This document shows positions 15,324-23,734 of a stretch of DNA of 64,000 nt, in pieces. Origin of the DNA: Fodinibius sp051746985 (lineage in GTDB: Bacteria > Bacteroidota > Rhodothermia > Balneolales > Balneolaceae). The DNA is taken from NCBI GenBank assembly GCA_051746985.1, contig JBNJFP010000009.1:33754-97753 (forward strand), read 5' to 3'. Under the pieces are notes generated by a model, which saw only the letters and a program-made list of their open reading frames with translations, did not search any database and was not told the origin of the DNA. Numbering within the stretch: position 1 is the first letter of the stretch; the number at the start of each line of letters is the position of its first letter. Position numbers and translations under genes: made by a program.

Positions 15324-17069
15324 TTATTCAGCTTTAATTTCCTTACCGTCGGTGCTTACTTCTACGTCGCTTTTCTGGCCATGCCCGTTGGCTGTGTGGG
15401 CAAGCCCCAGTTGAAACTCTTCCATTGGTTTGTGATAGTCATACGGACCATTAATAATTACGGGGGTATGATGGAAGTTGTGCAGTGGGGGACGCGTGTT
15501 TATCTGCCATTCAAGTGCACGACTGCCCCAAGGATTGGCCGTAGCTTTCTCCCCGGAAAAAAGTGATTTCACGAGATAATAAAAGACCATCACAAAGCCA
15601 AGACCCAATATAAATGAACCTACTGTTGAAATCTGGTGGAATGACTGAAACTGTTCGATGTAGTTAAAATATCGACGGGGCATACCCTGAGATCCCATAA
15701 CAAATTGGGGTAGAAAAGTGACGTTAAAGCCAATAAATATAATAGCGCAAGCAATTTTCGCTAATACTTCATTATACAAACGCCCAGTGATTTTTGGCCA
15801 CCAGTAGTGGAGACCAGCTAAAAAGGCCATCACCATACCGCCCACCATTACAAAGTGGAAGTGAGCAACAACGTAGTAGGTATCGTGGAGGTGTACGTCA
15901 AGCGCAATAGATCCAAGTACGATACCGGTAAGCCCGCCTACCAAGAACAGGAAGAAAAATCCAAAAATATAAAGGAGCGGAGATTTTAAATCGATTGAAC
16001 CTTTATAAAGGGTTGCCGTCCAGTTAAACATTTTAATTCCGGTGGGAATCCCTACCAAAAATGTCAGAAATGAGAATACCATAGAAGCCAGGGATGCCTG
16101 ACCAGATACAAACATGTGGTGTCCCCAAACGAGAAAGCCAATAAAGGCAATTGCCAGCGATGAAAGGGCAATAGCCCAGTATCCAAAAATATGTTTACGT
16201 GAAAAGGTGGTAATTATTTCTGAGACCACGCCAAAGCCGGGCACAATCATAATATAAACGGCGGGGTGGCTATAGAACCAGAAAAAGTGTTGAAATAATA
16301 CTGGATCGCCGCCCATAGCAGGATCAAAAATGCCAATCCCCAATATGCGCTCCATACCAACGAGGGCAAGAGTAATTGCAAGCACTGGTGTCGCTAAAAT
16401 TTGAATAATGCTGGTTGCATATAATCCCCAACAGAACAGTGGAAGTTTATCCCAGGTAAGTCCCGGAGCCCGCATTTTATGGATAGTGGTAATGAAGTTT
16501 ACTCCAGTTAAGATAGATGAAAATCCAATTATAAAAACACCAAATACCATTGTGGTTACTGCACCCCCTGTACTTGAAGAGTAGGGCGTGTAAAAGGTCC
16601 ACCCGGTATCAATACCCCCGTTAATGATTGAGAAAACAGCAATAAAGGCTCCTGTCAAGTACAAGTAAAAACTTAAGAGGTTCAGCCTGGGAAAGGCAAC
16701 ATCTTTAGCTCCCAGCTGTAGGGGTAAAATAAAGTTACCAAGTGCGGCAGGTACTGAAGGCACCAGGAACAAGAAAATCATGATAGCGCCATGCAGCGTA
16801 AAAAGCTGGTTGTAAGTATTAGCTTCAATAAATGTTTTAGCCGGAGTCCACAACTCGGTACGTATCAACAGGGCCATGATTCCACCAACGAAGAAGAAAA
16901 AGGTAATTGCCCCCAAAAACATGATACCGATCTTTTTATGATCGACGGTGGTGAGCCAAGACCACAACCCGGTTTCTTCGTTCAGGTAGTGTTTTTCCGG
17001 ATTATCTTCGGGTTTAAACCTTTTTACCTGTACCTTTTTTTGAGTATAGGTTGTTTCTGCTGTATCCAT
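15324..17069 (-). CDS. ctaD: Cytochrome c oxidase subunit I, A2-type caa3 oxidase
   Basis: A 581-residue heme-copper oxidase subunit I with about twelve transmembrane helices. The heme a histidine is in TLHGAIMIF (His93). The CuB site is FWFYSHPAVY with His268 and the cross-linked Tyr272. The HH pair is in WGHHMFVSG, and HDTYYVVAHFHFV provides the heme a3 and second heme a ligands. The Glu of A1-type enzymes (HPEVY) is replaced by Ala and preceded by YS, the YSHP signature of the A2 subfamily. This subfamily includes caa3 oxidases of Rhodothermus and Thermus. It starts one base after coxII, so translation is probably coupled. The C-terminal tail is hydrophilic. Confidence 0.97.
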   Translation of the reverse strand: MDTAETTYTQKKVQVKRFKPEDNPEKHYLNEETGLWSWLTTVDHKKIGIMFLGAITFFFFVGGIMALLIRTELWTPAKTFIEANTYNQLFTLHGAIMIFLFLVPSVPAALGNFILPLQLGAKDVAFPRLNLLSFYLYLTGAFIAVFSIINGGIDTGWTFYTPYSSSTGGAVTTMVFGVFIIGFSSILTGVNFITTIHKMRAPGLTWDKLPLFCWGLYATSIIQILATPVLAITLALVGMERILGIGIFDPAMGGDPVLFQHFFWFYSHPAVYIMIVPGFGVVSEIITTFSRKHIFGYWAIALSSLAIAFIGFLVWGHHMFVSGQASLASMVFSFLTFLVGIPTGIKMFNWTATLYKGSIDLKSPLLYIFGFFFLFLVGGLTGIVLGSIALDVHLHDTYYVVAHFHFVMVGGMVMAFLAGLHYWWPKITGRLYNEVLAKIACAIIFIGFNVTFLPQFVMGSQGMPRRYFNYIEQFQSFHQISTVGSFILGLGFVMVFYYLVKSLFSGEKATANPWGSRALEWQINTRPPLHNFHHTPVIINGPYDYHKPMEEFQLGLAHTANGHGQKSDVEVSTDGKEIKAE

Positions 17070-17070
17070 A

Positions 17071-18021
17071 TTAGTTCAGTGTTTTAATGTATTCAATAAT
17101 CGCATTAATCTGTTCGTCGTTAAGCTGGCCTTGGTAGGTGTTCATTACATCAGGATACCCTTCAACGACTTTAGCACTTGGTTCCAAGATTGATTCGCGG
17201 AGGTAGTTTTCATCAACTTCTGTGGTAGAGCCGTCTTCAAAAGATTGCTCGCTGCCAAATAACCCTTGCCAAGTGGGGCCGGTCATATCACTGCCATCGG
17301 TTGAGTGACAGGTATTACATGCATATTCTTGCGTTAGTTGTTCGCCCCATTCTTCAGGAGCCAGATCTTCTGGCTGAGAACCTCCCCCTTCGTTGTCTGC
17401 AAGCCAGTCTTCAAATTCTTCTTCTTCATGGACGATGACTTCTCCCAGCATATCGGAGTGTCCATCGCCACAATATTCTGTACAGTAAATAATGGATTCG
17501 CCGGGTTCAGGGGCGTTAAACCACATTTCGGTGTACTGCCCGGGCACTACATCCTGTTTTAAACGAAAATCGGGAACAAAAAAGGAATGGATGTAATCTC
17601 TGGAGTCCATAATCAGTTTAATTGGACGGTCGGCGGGTACGTGTAACTCATTTGTTGAGTTTGCCCCATTTTCGTATTGGAATTGCCATGACCATGCCTG
17701 GGCTGTAACATTAACTTCATAGGCATCATCAGGAACCACTGTTTGGTTTACAAATATTTGGTATCCCCATCCAAAAACGATAAGCACCAAGATAAGTGGA
17801 ATAACTGACCAAGTGACCTCGAGAGTGTTATTATGAGTAATAAGAGGGGTGACATCATCTTTAGATTTGCGTCGGTATTTATATACGAAATATATAATTA
17901 CCGCAATTAATCCAATTGTCAAAATAAGGCTGCTGCCATGTACAAACCAGAAAAGTGAATCGGTTTGTTCGGCCAGCGTGGATTTTGCCGGAGGTAAAAA
18001 GAAATCTTTAAGCGCTTCCAT
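17071..18021 (-). CDS. ctaC: Cytochrome c oxidase subunit II with C-terminal cytochrome c domain (caa3)
   Basis: A 316-residue subunit II. Two membrane helices (about 28-48 and 70-90) precede the CuA cupredoxin domain. CuA ligands are His145, Cys180, Glu182, Cys184, His188 and Met191 in the stretch IIYCTEYCGDGHSDM. After an acidic linker comes a fused monoheme cytochrome c with CNTCH (235-239), making this a caa3 enzyme. No cleavable signal is evident. The cytochrome domain is about 60 percent identical by eye to the extra domain of ActE in the same operon. The start overlaps the end of the SCO gene by 14 bases and coxI follows after one base. Confidence 0.97.
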   Translation of the reverse strand: MEALKDFFLPPAKSTLAEQTDSLFWFVHGSSLILTIGLIAVIIYFVYKYRRKSKDDVTPLITHNNTLEVTWSVIPLILVLIVFGWGYQIFVNQTVVPDDAYEVNVTAQAWSWQFQYENGANSTNELHVPADRPIKLIMDSRDYIHSFFVPDFRLKQDVVPGQYTEMWFNAPEPGESIIYCTEYCGDGHSDMLGEVIVHEEEEFEDWLADNEGGGSQPEDLAPEEWGEQLTQEYACNTCHSTDGSDMTGPTWQGLFGSEQSFEDGSTTEVDENYLRESILEPSAKVVEGYPDVMNTYQGQLNDEQINAIIEYIKTLN

Positions 18022-18847
18022 TCGTTTCTTTTATTTGCTGTTCATTATTAGAATATCGGTGTCGTAACCACATAAAACCGAGAAATATACTCAGAATTAG
18101 GGCAGTAGCAAAGCCACCAATCTGCATCATTTTCCAGGCTACGGGTACATATGAATTGGAATCCGCATCGTATTGATAACAATAGAGTAACACTTGTTCA
18201 GCAGTACTACCTATATTGCCATCAGCTGCATCATAGAGCGCATTCCGCATATTAAATTCGTCAAACTTGAGTCCATATAAATAACGGGTGATAACTCCCT
18301 CCGGGCTAAGAAATATGATGGCAGCACCATGGGCGTATTCTCCGTTTTCAAGTTTTCTGGAATTAAATCCAACAGCTTCAGTGAGCTGTTCAATATTTTC
18401 TTTATTACCGGTCAGAAAGTGCCATCCTTGTTCAGTTCCTTTTCTGCCCAGTTTATTCAAAAATCGTTCTTTGTTTTCAGCAGCCATTTCTGGTTCTTCT
18501 GAGGGATCAAAGCTAAAAGTGACAATATTATATTCATCACCGGGAGACCATTTTAAATCCTTAACGCCTTCGAAAATGGCTTCTTTAATCATAGAACACA
18601 ATTGGGGGCATTCATAATAAACCGGATTTAATAGAACCGGTTTTCCGTCAGAGAATAATTCGCCAAGTGTGACAGAATCGCCTTCTGCGTTGGCGAAGGT
18701 TAAATCGAGCGGAATTTGTTCCCCAAGTTGCTCTGTAACTTCTACATCTTCAATATCTTGAGGCTTCTTGTTGTTTAGCTGAGCCTCTGCGGTGTCTGAG
18801 AATACAAACAGGCTTAATAAAGCTATAACAAGCCCAAATTTTTTCAT
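18008..18847 (-). CDS. SCO1/SenC-family copper chaperone with C-terminal membrane anchor
   Basis: A 279-residue exported protein with a signal sequence (cleavage near TAEAQ, residue 23). The thioredoxin-like SCO domain has the copper-binding Cys pair in YYECPQLCSMI (Cys80 and Cys84) and the conserved His in GEYAHGAAIIFLSPEG. SCO proteins deliver copper to, or reduce, the CuA site of subunit II. A C-terminal hydrophobic helix (about 242-262, IGGFATALILSIFLGFMWL) anchors it to the membrane. Its 3' end overlaps the coxII start by 14 bases, which fits its role in maturing that subunit. Confidence 0.93.
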   Translation of the reverse strand: MKKFGLVIALLSLFVFSDTAEAQLNNKKPQDIEDVEVTEQLGEQIPLDLTFANAEGDSVTLGELFSDGKPVLLNPVYYECPQLCSMIKEAIFEGVKDLKWSPGDEYNIVTFSFDPSEEPEMAAENKERFLNKLGRKGTEQGWHFLTGNKENIEQLTEAVGFNSRKLENGEYAHGAAIIFLSPEGVITRYLYGLKFDEFNMRNALYDAADGNIGSTAEQVLLYCYQYDADSNSYVPVAWKMMQIGGFATALILSIFLGFMWLRHRYSNNEQQIKETNGSA

Positions 18848-18855
18848 AGCGTTAG

Positions 18856-19416
18856 TTACTCTTCATCGGCAGCCATTTTATTGATAGCACTGTCGATAGG
18901 AATTCTGTAAATACCATTTTCAAGATCTACAACACCAAAGCTGTTCAGTTGTTGCTGGCCTTCTTCTTTCATCTTATTTACTTGGTGGTATTCACTTTCA
19001 GAAGAAACCCGTTCTTGAGTAAGTTGCATATTGTATTGATACATCTCGAATAATGCCCTTACAAATATTATAACCAAAACAGTACCGAAAACACTCCAAA
19101 AAACAAGTCGTTTATAGTTAAGCTTATCGGCCATTACGCCGTGGTCAACCGATTCAGCTACTTGTTCACTGCTAATTTCTACATCAACGTCTTCAGAATC
19201 TTCATGGGCGTGTGATATGTCACTTTGTTCCTCTTCTGAGCTTTCAAAGACCTCATTCCCACCTTTTTCAAGTTCTGTTGCCCACATTAAGATAACAGAA
19301 ACCGGCACATCATATTCATTGGCCAGTTTATCCAGGTTTTTCTTGGATTGGTCAAGTGCTTTTTGGGCAACCTCTTTTTTAAACTCAGCAGAATATGTTT
19401 GTTCGTTACTTGCCAT
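18856..19416 (-). CDS. HTH-domain membrane protein of the act-cox operon, function unknown
   Basis: A 186-residue protein I do not recognise as a named family. Residues 8-50 (YSAEFKKEVAQKAL, then LANEYDVPVSVILMWATELE) look like the helix-turn-helix of IS3/IS911-type OrfA transposases. A very acidic linker (54-88) follows, then one transmembrane helix (about 103-123) and a polar tail ending in GIYRIPIDSAINKMAADEE. The predicted order is cytosolic HTH, membrane anchor, periplasmic tail. It sits between actF (51 bases) and SCO (8 bases), in the middle of a respiratory operon. A small accessory subunit or assembly factor is the safest guess. A membrane-bound regulator is possible. The HTH resemblance rests on pattern only. 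Confidence 0.75.
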   Translation of the reverse strand: MASNEQTYSAEFKKEVAQKALDQSKKNLDKLANEYDVPVSVILMWATELEKGGNEVFESSEEEQSDISHAHEDSEDVDVEISSEQVAESVDHGVMADKLNYKRLVFWSVFGTVLVIIFVRALFEMYQYNMQLTQERVSSESEYHQVNKMKEEGQQQLNSFGVVDLENGIYRIPIDSAINKMAADEE

Positions 19417-19467
19417 AGAATGTAAAAGACTTACTTAAGTAGTAGGTTATTCGAACTACTATGTTCG

Positions 19468-20652
19468 TTAGTGCTTATTTAGTGAATCTCCAAGTTTAGG
19501 ATCATTAATAGGAACCATTTTGTTTTGCTTAAACTTATGGAAAAATAGCCCTAAAAAGATGCCACCCAGTCCAAAAAAGCCGGTGATAGTCATCCAGTCA
19601 AAGTGGAACCCGTGATGATGCAGTACCGGCATTACAATCCAGTAAAGTTCAACCAGATGTGCAGCTAAAATAAGTACCGACATGCTGCCCACAATCTTAT
19701 AGTTCGATTTGGCCCATTTTGGTAATAACACAACAAAGGGAATAACAAATCTGCCAAAGAAATAGAACCAGGCTAAATATTCATATCCACCATTAAACCG
19801 CTCCAAGTACCAAACGGTTTCTTCTGGAATGTTAGCATAATAGATTAATAAAAATTGACTAAAGGCGATGTAGGCGTAAAATACCGTAAACCCAAACATT
19901 TGAACGCCTAAATCATAAATATGCCCCTTTTGAATGGTGTTTGTGAGTAAGTCATTTTTCCATAAAAAGAAAATGGTGAGAATAACGACGGCGAATAATC
20001 CCTGGAAGCTCATTGCAAAGTAGTACACCCCAAAAATCGTAGAGTACCAGTGCGGATCAAGCGACATGAGCCAGTCGAATGAAGCAAAAGCCAATGTAAT
20101 GGCAAAGAAAAATAAGCCAGGACCGCTGGTGCGTCGCAATAACGTTTGCAATCCCCAGTCGCCGGTTTCATCCATTTCTACCGATTTGTTATACAACCGA
20201 TAGCCGAGGAAACTCCAAATACCAAAGTAGATAAACTGGCGGATGATAAAGAAGGGAGTGTTTAAATAAGGCTCTTTGCCCTGCATTACCGGATCAGTGG
20301 CTACTGCATCGGCGTGGGTCCAGTGAAAAAGTTCGTACATGCCAAAGAAAAGAGGAATAAAAAATAGTCCCCAAATCCCCATATTCGAAGAAAAGGTTTC
20401 GGGGATTCTGCGAATTACGGCACTCCACTCCGACCGTGTTAGATGCTGGATCATCACAAAAAACAAGCTTGCCAATGCTATGCTTGAGAAAAAGGCAAAG
20501 TTTATCAGATATGAGTAGAAAAACTGATAATGATCCAAAAAGTATCCTACACCGGTTGCCAGCAGACCTACCACACCCACACCAAATAGGGATTTGGTGA
20601 CGTTAAGATCATCAGGAAATTGCAGCGTGTCGGTTATTTTAGGCTTGCTCAT
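19468..20652 (-). CDS. actF: Alternative Complex III subunit ActF (NrfD-like quinol-binding membrane protein)
   Basis: A 394-residue integral membrane protein with about ten helices, related to ActC and the NrfD/PsrC family. Visible markers are LASLFFVMIQHLTRSEWSAV, FALLFFMGMYELFHWTH-like helix three and TLAFASFDWLMSLDPHWYST, which is typical of ActF. ActF is a membrane subunit of the menaquinol:cytochrome c oxidoreductase that replaces the bc1 complex. It lies 43 bases after actE and 51 before the HTH-membrane protein. It has no heme or Fe-S motif. Confidence 0.93.
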   Translation of the reverse strand: MSKPKITDTLQFPDDLNVTKSLFGVGVVGLLATGVGYFLDHYQFFYSYLINFAFFSSIALASLFFVMIQHLTRSEWSAVIRRIPETFSSNMGIWGLFFIPLFFGMYELFHWTHADAVATDPVMQGKEPYLNTPFFIIRQFIYFGIWSFLGYRLYNKSVEMDETGDWGLQTLLRRTSGPGLFFFAITLAFASFDWLMSLDPHWYSTIFGVYYFAMSFQGLFAVVILTIFFLWKNDLLTNTIQKGHIYDLGVQMFGFTVFYAYIAFSQFLLIYYANIPEETVWYLERFNGGYEYLAWFYFFGRFVIPFVVLLPKWAKSNYKIVGSMSVLILAAHLVELYWIVMPVLHHHGFHFDWMTITGFFGLGGIFLGLFFHKFKQNKMVPINDPKLGDSLNKH

Positions 20653-20695
20653 AGATTAAACCAATCGTTTGTATGCGTTAAATACGTTTAAAATA

Positions 20696-21685
20696 TTACT
20701 CAGCGTTATCACTTAATGATTTTATATACTCAACAAGCGAGTTGATTTCACTGTCGCTCAGGTAATCATAGGGGACCATCGATGGTGGATAGCCCTCAAC
20801 AATTTTAGCACCAGGCTCTACGATAGATTCTATTAAATACTCTTCGTCGGCTGTAGCAGAAGATCCATCTTCAAAGGTTTTTTCTGCGCCATATAGATTT
20901 TCCCAAGTAGGTCCAACCATATCGCTGCCATCAATAGAGTGGCAAGTCATACAGCCGTTATCTTCAGCAACGGTTTTACCTCGCTCGACAGAAACCTCCC
21001 CGTCATCGCTTTCTTCCTCGGCTGCCTTTTTAGCCTCTTCCTCAGCTTGTTTGTCTTGAAATTCTTGTTGGATGGTAGCTAAATCGACATCATATTCTTG
21101 TACTTCATCCTCTGGAACATTCTGGCTGTTTTGCAATGCTCTTATATACGCAACAATAGCCCAGCGATCTTCAACAGAAATTTGGCTCGCGTATGAGGGC
21201 ATATTACGGATGCCATTTGCAATTGCGGAATAAAAATACCCATCCGACTCTTCTTGCAAGCGCTCGATATGGAAACTTGGAGCAGGTACGTAGCCATAGT
21301 TATTACTTACCACAATACCATCGCCGGCACCGGTAATACCGTGGCAGGGGGTGCAGAAAACTTCATACTGATCTTTTCCACGGTAAATGAATGATTTGGT
21401 GACATCCAAAGGGATCTCATCTACAAAACTACTGTCTTCGTTAATACCCTCGTATAAGGTTTTGTCATCCTTCAAATTTCCCCGAGCAATGGTTCCATCC
21501 ACGGGTTTACGCATGGCACGTTTATCATCAAAAAACTCGTTTTTCTCCTGGGCCTCAAATCGTTCCTGCTGGTCCATGTTCATGTTGGGATGGACGGGCT
21601 CTTTATCTGAAAGTTGTCCACGACATGAAGACAATACCAGAGGTAGAGCAATAGCTGCCAAAAATAAGTACTTAGAAACTTTCAT
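20696..21685 (-). CDS. actE: Alternative Complex III subunit ActE, diheme form with extra C-terminal cytochrome c domain
   Basis: The ATG at 21685 is preferred because it begins a lipoprotein signal (MKVSKYLFLAAIALPLVLSSC, lipidated Cys21). An upstream ATG at 21721 would add 12 residues. The 329-residue product has the usual ActE cytochrome c domain with CTPCH (111-115) and an axial-Met candidate in IRNMPSYASQIS. It then has a charged linker rich in Glu and Ala (about 205-235) and a second cytochrome c domain with CMTCH (245-249). Typical ActE is monoheme and near 200 residues, so the second domain is an addition. It is about 60 percent identical by eye to the C-terminal domain of coxII. The protein is probably anchored on the periplasmic face as the electron exit. 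Confidence 0.93.
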   Translation of the reverse strand: MKVSKYLFLAAIALPLVLSSCRGQLSDKEPVHPNMNMDQQERFEAQEKNEFFDDKRAMRKPVDGTIARGNLKDDKTLYEGINEDSSFVDEIPLDVTKSFIYRGKDQYEVFCTPCHGITGAGDGIVVSNNYGYVPAPSFHIERLQEESDGYFYSAIANGIRNMPSYASQISVEDRWAIVAYIRALQNSQNVPEDEVQEYDVDLATIQQEFQDKQAEEEAKKAAEEESDDGEVSVERGKTVAEDNGCMTCHSIDGSDMVGPTWENLYGAEKTFEDGSSATADEEYLIESIVEPGAKIVEGYPPSMVPYDYLSDSEINSLVEYIKSLSDNAE

Positions 21686-21721
21686 CGGATCGTTTTGCGA
21701 ACTAAAGATTTTTGTGGTCAA

Positions 21722-22270
21722 TTATTCCGAATCGTAAACGGTTTCAATGTGTGTAGCCCCATTATTTTGGAAGAGTTTGGTAACTTTTTCTTCCGAAAAT
21801 AGATCGTCGGTAGCCTCAATATGTACAAAGAATCCATCATCCGAAGCTTTTGAAAATCGTTCTACATTAAACAGGGGGTTATGTAGCCGAGGTAATTTAT
21901 TTAACGCCAGCATTCCAAATGTAGCCCCGAATGCAGAAAGTAGCACGGTAAGCTCAAATGTTATAGGCACATAAATCGGAAAGTTGATAAAGGGTTTTCC
22001 ACTAATATTCATCGGGTATTCATAACCCATTACCCATATCATGAGCGTTAATGCTCCAATCATTCCGGTTAAAGCACCACCCAATACAATCCAGCCGAGG
22101 GGAGATTCTTTTAACCCCATTGCTTTTTCCATTCCGTGGATAGGAAAGGGGGCGTAGGTATCAAAATCCTGATAACCAGATTTTTTTACTGCGGATGCTG
22201 CATCAACGAGTTCTTTAGGATTTCTGAACTCGGCCAATACACCGTACACTTTTTTGTTTTCTGCTTCCAT
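21722..22270 (-). CDS. actD: Alternative Complex III subunit ActD (DUF3341)
   Basis: A 182-residue protein with a cytosolic N-terminal domain (VYGVLAEFRNPKELVDAASA, then YPDF-like DTYAPFPIHGMEKAMGL) and two transmembrane helices around residues 58-80 and 95-125. The C-terminal part (FFVHIEATDDLFSEEKVTKLF) resembles a small alpha-beta domain. This is the DUF3341/ActD family found only with ActC and ActF. It carries no cofactor and is thought to be a structural membrane subunit. It begins 12 bases after actC. Confidence 0.93.
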   Translation of the reverse strand: MEAENKKVYGVLAEFRNPKELVDAASAVKKSGYQDFDTYAPFPIHGMEKAMGLKESPLGWIVLGGALTGMIGALTLMIWVMGYEYPMNISGKPFINFPIYVPITFELTVLLSAFGATFGMLALNKLPRLHNPLFNVERFSKASDDGFFVHIEATDDLFSEEKVTKLFQNNGATHIETVYDSE

Positions 22271-22282
22271 AAATATCAGTTA

Positions 22283-23716
22283 CTAAACAGTTTGCTCTTG
22301 TTGAACAACAACAGGTTTGGTTTTCTCGATATCAAATTCGTTGGTTTCTTCATCATAATTATGCGGATCTGCCTGTGGCATAACACCTTTGACTTCTGCA
22401 ATGGCAACCATTGGCAGGAAGCGCAGGAACAGCAGGAAGAACGTAAAGAATAATCCGAAGGTGCCAACGTAGGTGAGAATATCCCACATGGTTGGGGAGT
22501 AGTAATCCCAAGCCGAGGGCATAAAATCTGTTGCAAGTGAAGCAACGGAAATCATAAAACGCTCGAACCACATCCCGATGTTCACAATTATCGAAATAAC
22601 AAATGTGATGGCCACATTACGTCGTATCTTTTTGAACCACAGAAACTGCGGTGTAATAACGTTACAGAACATCAGTATCCAAAAGCCCCAGGCGTAGGGA
22701 CCAACGACGTAGAGCCAGAAAATTCCTTGCTCATAAATATATCCACTGTACCAGGCTACAAATCCTTCCATCAAGTAGGCAAAAGCGACCAGGTTACCGG
22801 TAACCATCATCACCAGGTTCATTTTTTCCATAACGTCGATGTTCATGATCTCTTCGAGCCCATAAATCTTACGAGCGATCAACATCAGCGTTAATACCAT
22901 AGCAAAGCCGGAATAGATAGCACCAGCAACAAAATAGGGGGGGAATATCGTACTGTGCCAACCCGGGATAACCGAAACGGCAAAGTCAAACGATACAATA
23001 GTGTGAACCGAGAGTACCAGTGGCGTTGCAAGGCCGGCCAACATCATATAAGCTTTTTCGTAGTTCCACCAGTTTCGGAAACTGCCCGTCCATCCCAGAG
23101 AAGCAATTCCATATGAAATCTTAGCCACTTTGCTTTTGGCTTTATCGCGGAGTGTTGCAAAATCAGGAATCAGACCAACATACCAGAAAAGCAGAGAAAC
23201 GGTAAAATAGGTACCTACGGCAAAAACGTCCCAAAGAAGCGGACTCGAAAAGTTCGGCCAGGCCGCCATCTGGTTGGGGATCGGAAATACCCAGTAAATC
23301 ACCCAGATACGTCCCACGTGAATAGCCGGGAAAATACCGGCACACATCACTGCAAAAATGGTCATCGCTTCTGCAAAACGGTTAATTGCCGTTCGCCATC
23401 CCTGTCTAAACAGAAAAAGAATGGCAGATATAAGCGTGCCGGCGTGACCAATACCAACCCACCAAACAAAGTTTATAATTGCCCAACCCCATCCGGCGGG
23501 ATTGTTTAGGCCCCAAATTCCGGTACCTTCCCAGATGAGATATCCGATCGCTCCCAAAAGAACCATAAGTAATACATTGGCAAGGCCAAATGCTAAATAC
23601 CATAGTTTGGGAGTAGGAGATAAGGGAGTCTTTGCAATAAGATCAGTGATACTCCCAAAGGAATGGTCTCCTTTTACGAGTTTTGGCTCTGGTACGTATT
23701 GATAATCTGTGCTCAT
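22283..23716 (-). CDS. actC: Alternative Complex III subunit ActC (NrfD-like)
   Basis: A 477-residue integral membrane protein with about ten helices, the main quinol-binding candidate of the complex. Motifs include NFVWWVGIGHAGTLISAILFL, with the conserved His of the NrfD family, and VHTIVSFDFAVSVIPGWHST. Also visible are YFVAGAIYSGFAMVLTLM and MEGFVAWYSG. The C-terminal tail is charged and cytosolic. ActC couples to the Fe-S clusters of ActB and may contribute to proton translocation. It lies 18 bases after actB and 12 before actD. Confidence 0.95.
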   Translation of the reverse strand: MSTDYQYVPEPKLVKGDHSFGSITDLIAKTPLSPTPKLWYLAFGLANVLLMVLLGAIGYLIWEGTGIWGLNNPAGWGWAIINFVWWVGIGHAGTLISAILFLFRQGWRTAINRFAEAMTIFAVMCAGIFPAIHVGRIWVIYWVFPIPNQMAAWPNFSSPLLWDVFAVGTYFTVSLLFWYVGLIPDFATLRDKAKSKVAKISYGIASLGWTGSFRNWWNYEKAYMMLAGLATPLVLSVHTIVSFDFAVSVIPGWHSTIFPPYFVAGAIYSGFAMVLTLMLIARKIYGLEEIMNIDVMEKMNLVMMVTGNLVAFAYLMEGFVAWYSGYIYEQGIFWLYVVGPYAWGFWILMFCNVITPQFLWFKKIRRNVAITFVISIIVNIGMWFERFMISVASLATDFMPSAWDYYSPTMWDILTYVGTFGLFFTFFLLFLRFLPMVAIAEVKGVMPQADPHNYDEETNEFDIEKTKPVVVQQEQTV

Positions 23717-23734
23717 CGTAAAATATGTTGAGAA

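Noticed and set aside
18856..19416. Insertion sequence remnant
   Set aside because: Only a short HTH-like pattern is present; there is no catalytic domain, inverted repeat or second transposase frame, and the frame is intact and tightly embedded in the operon.
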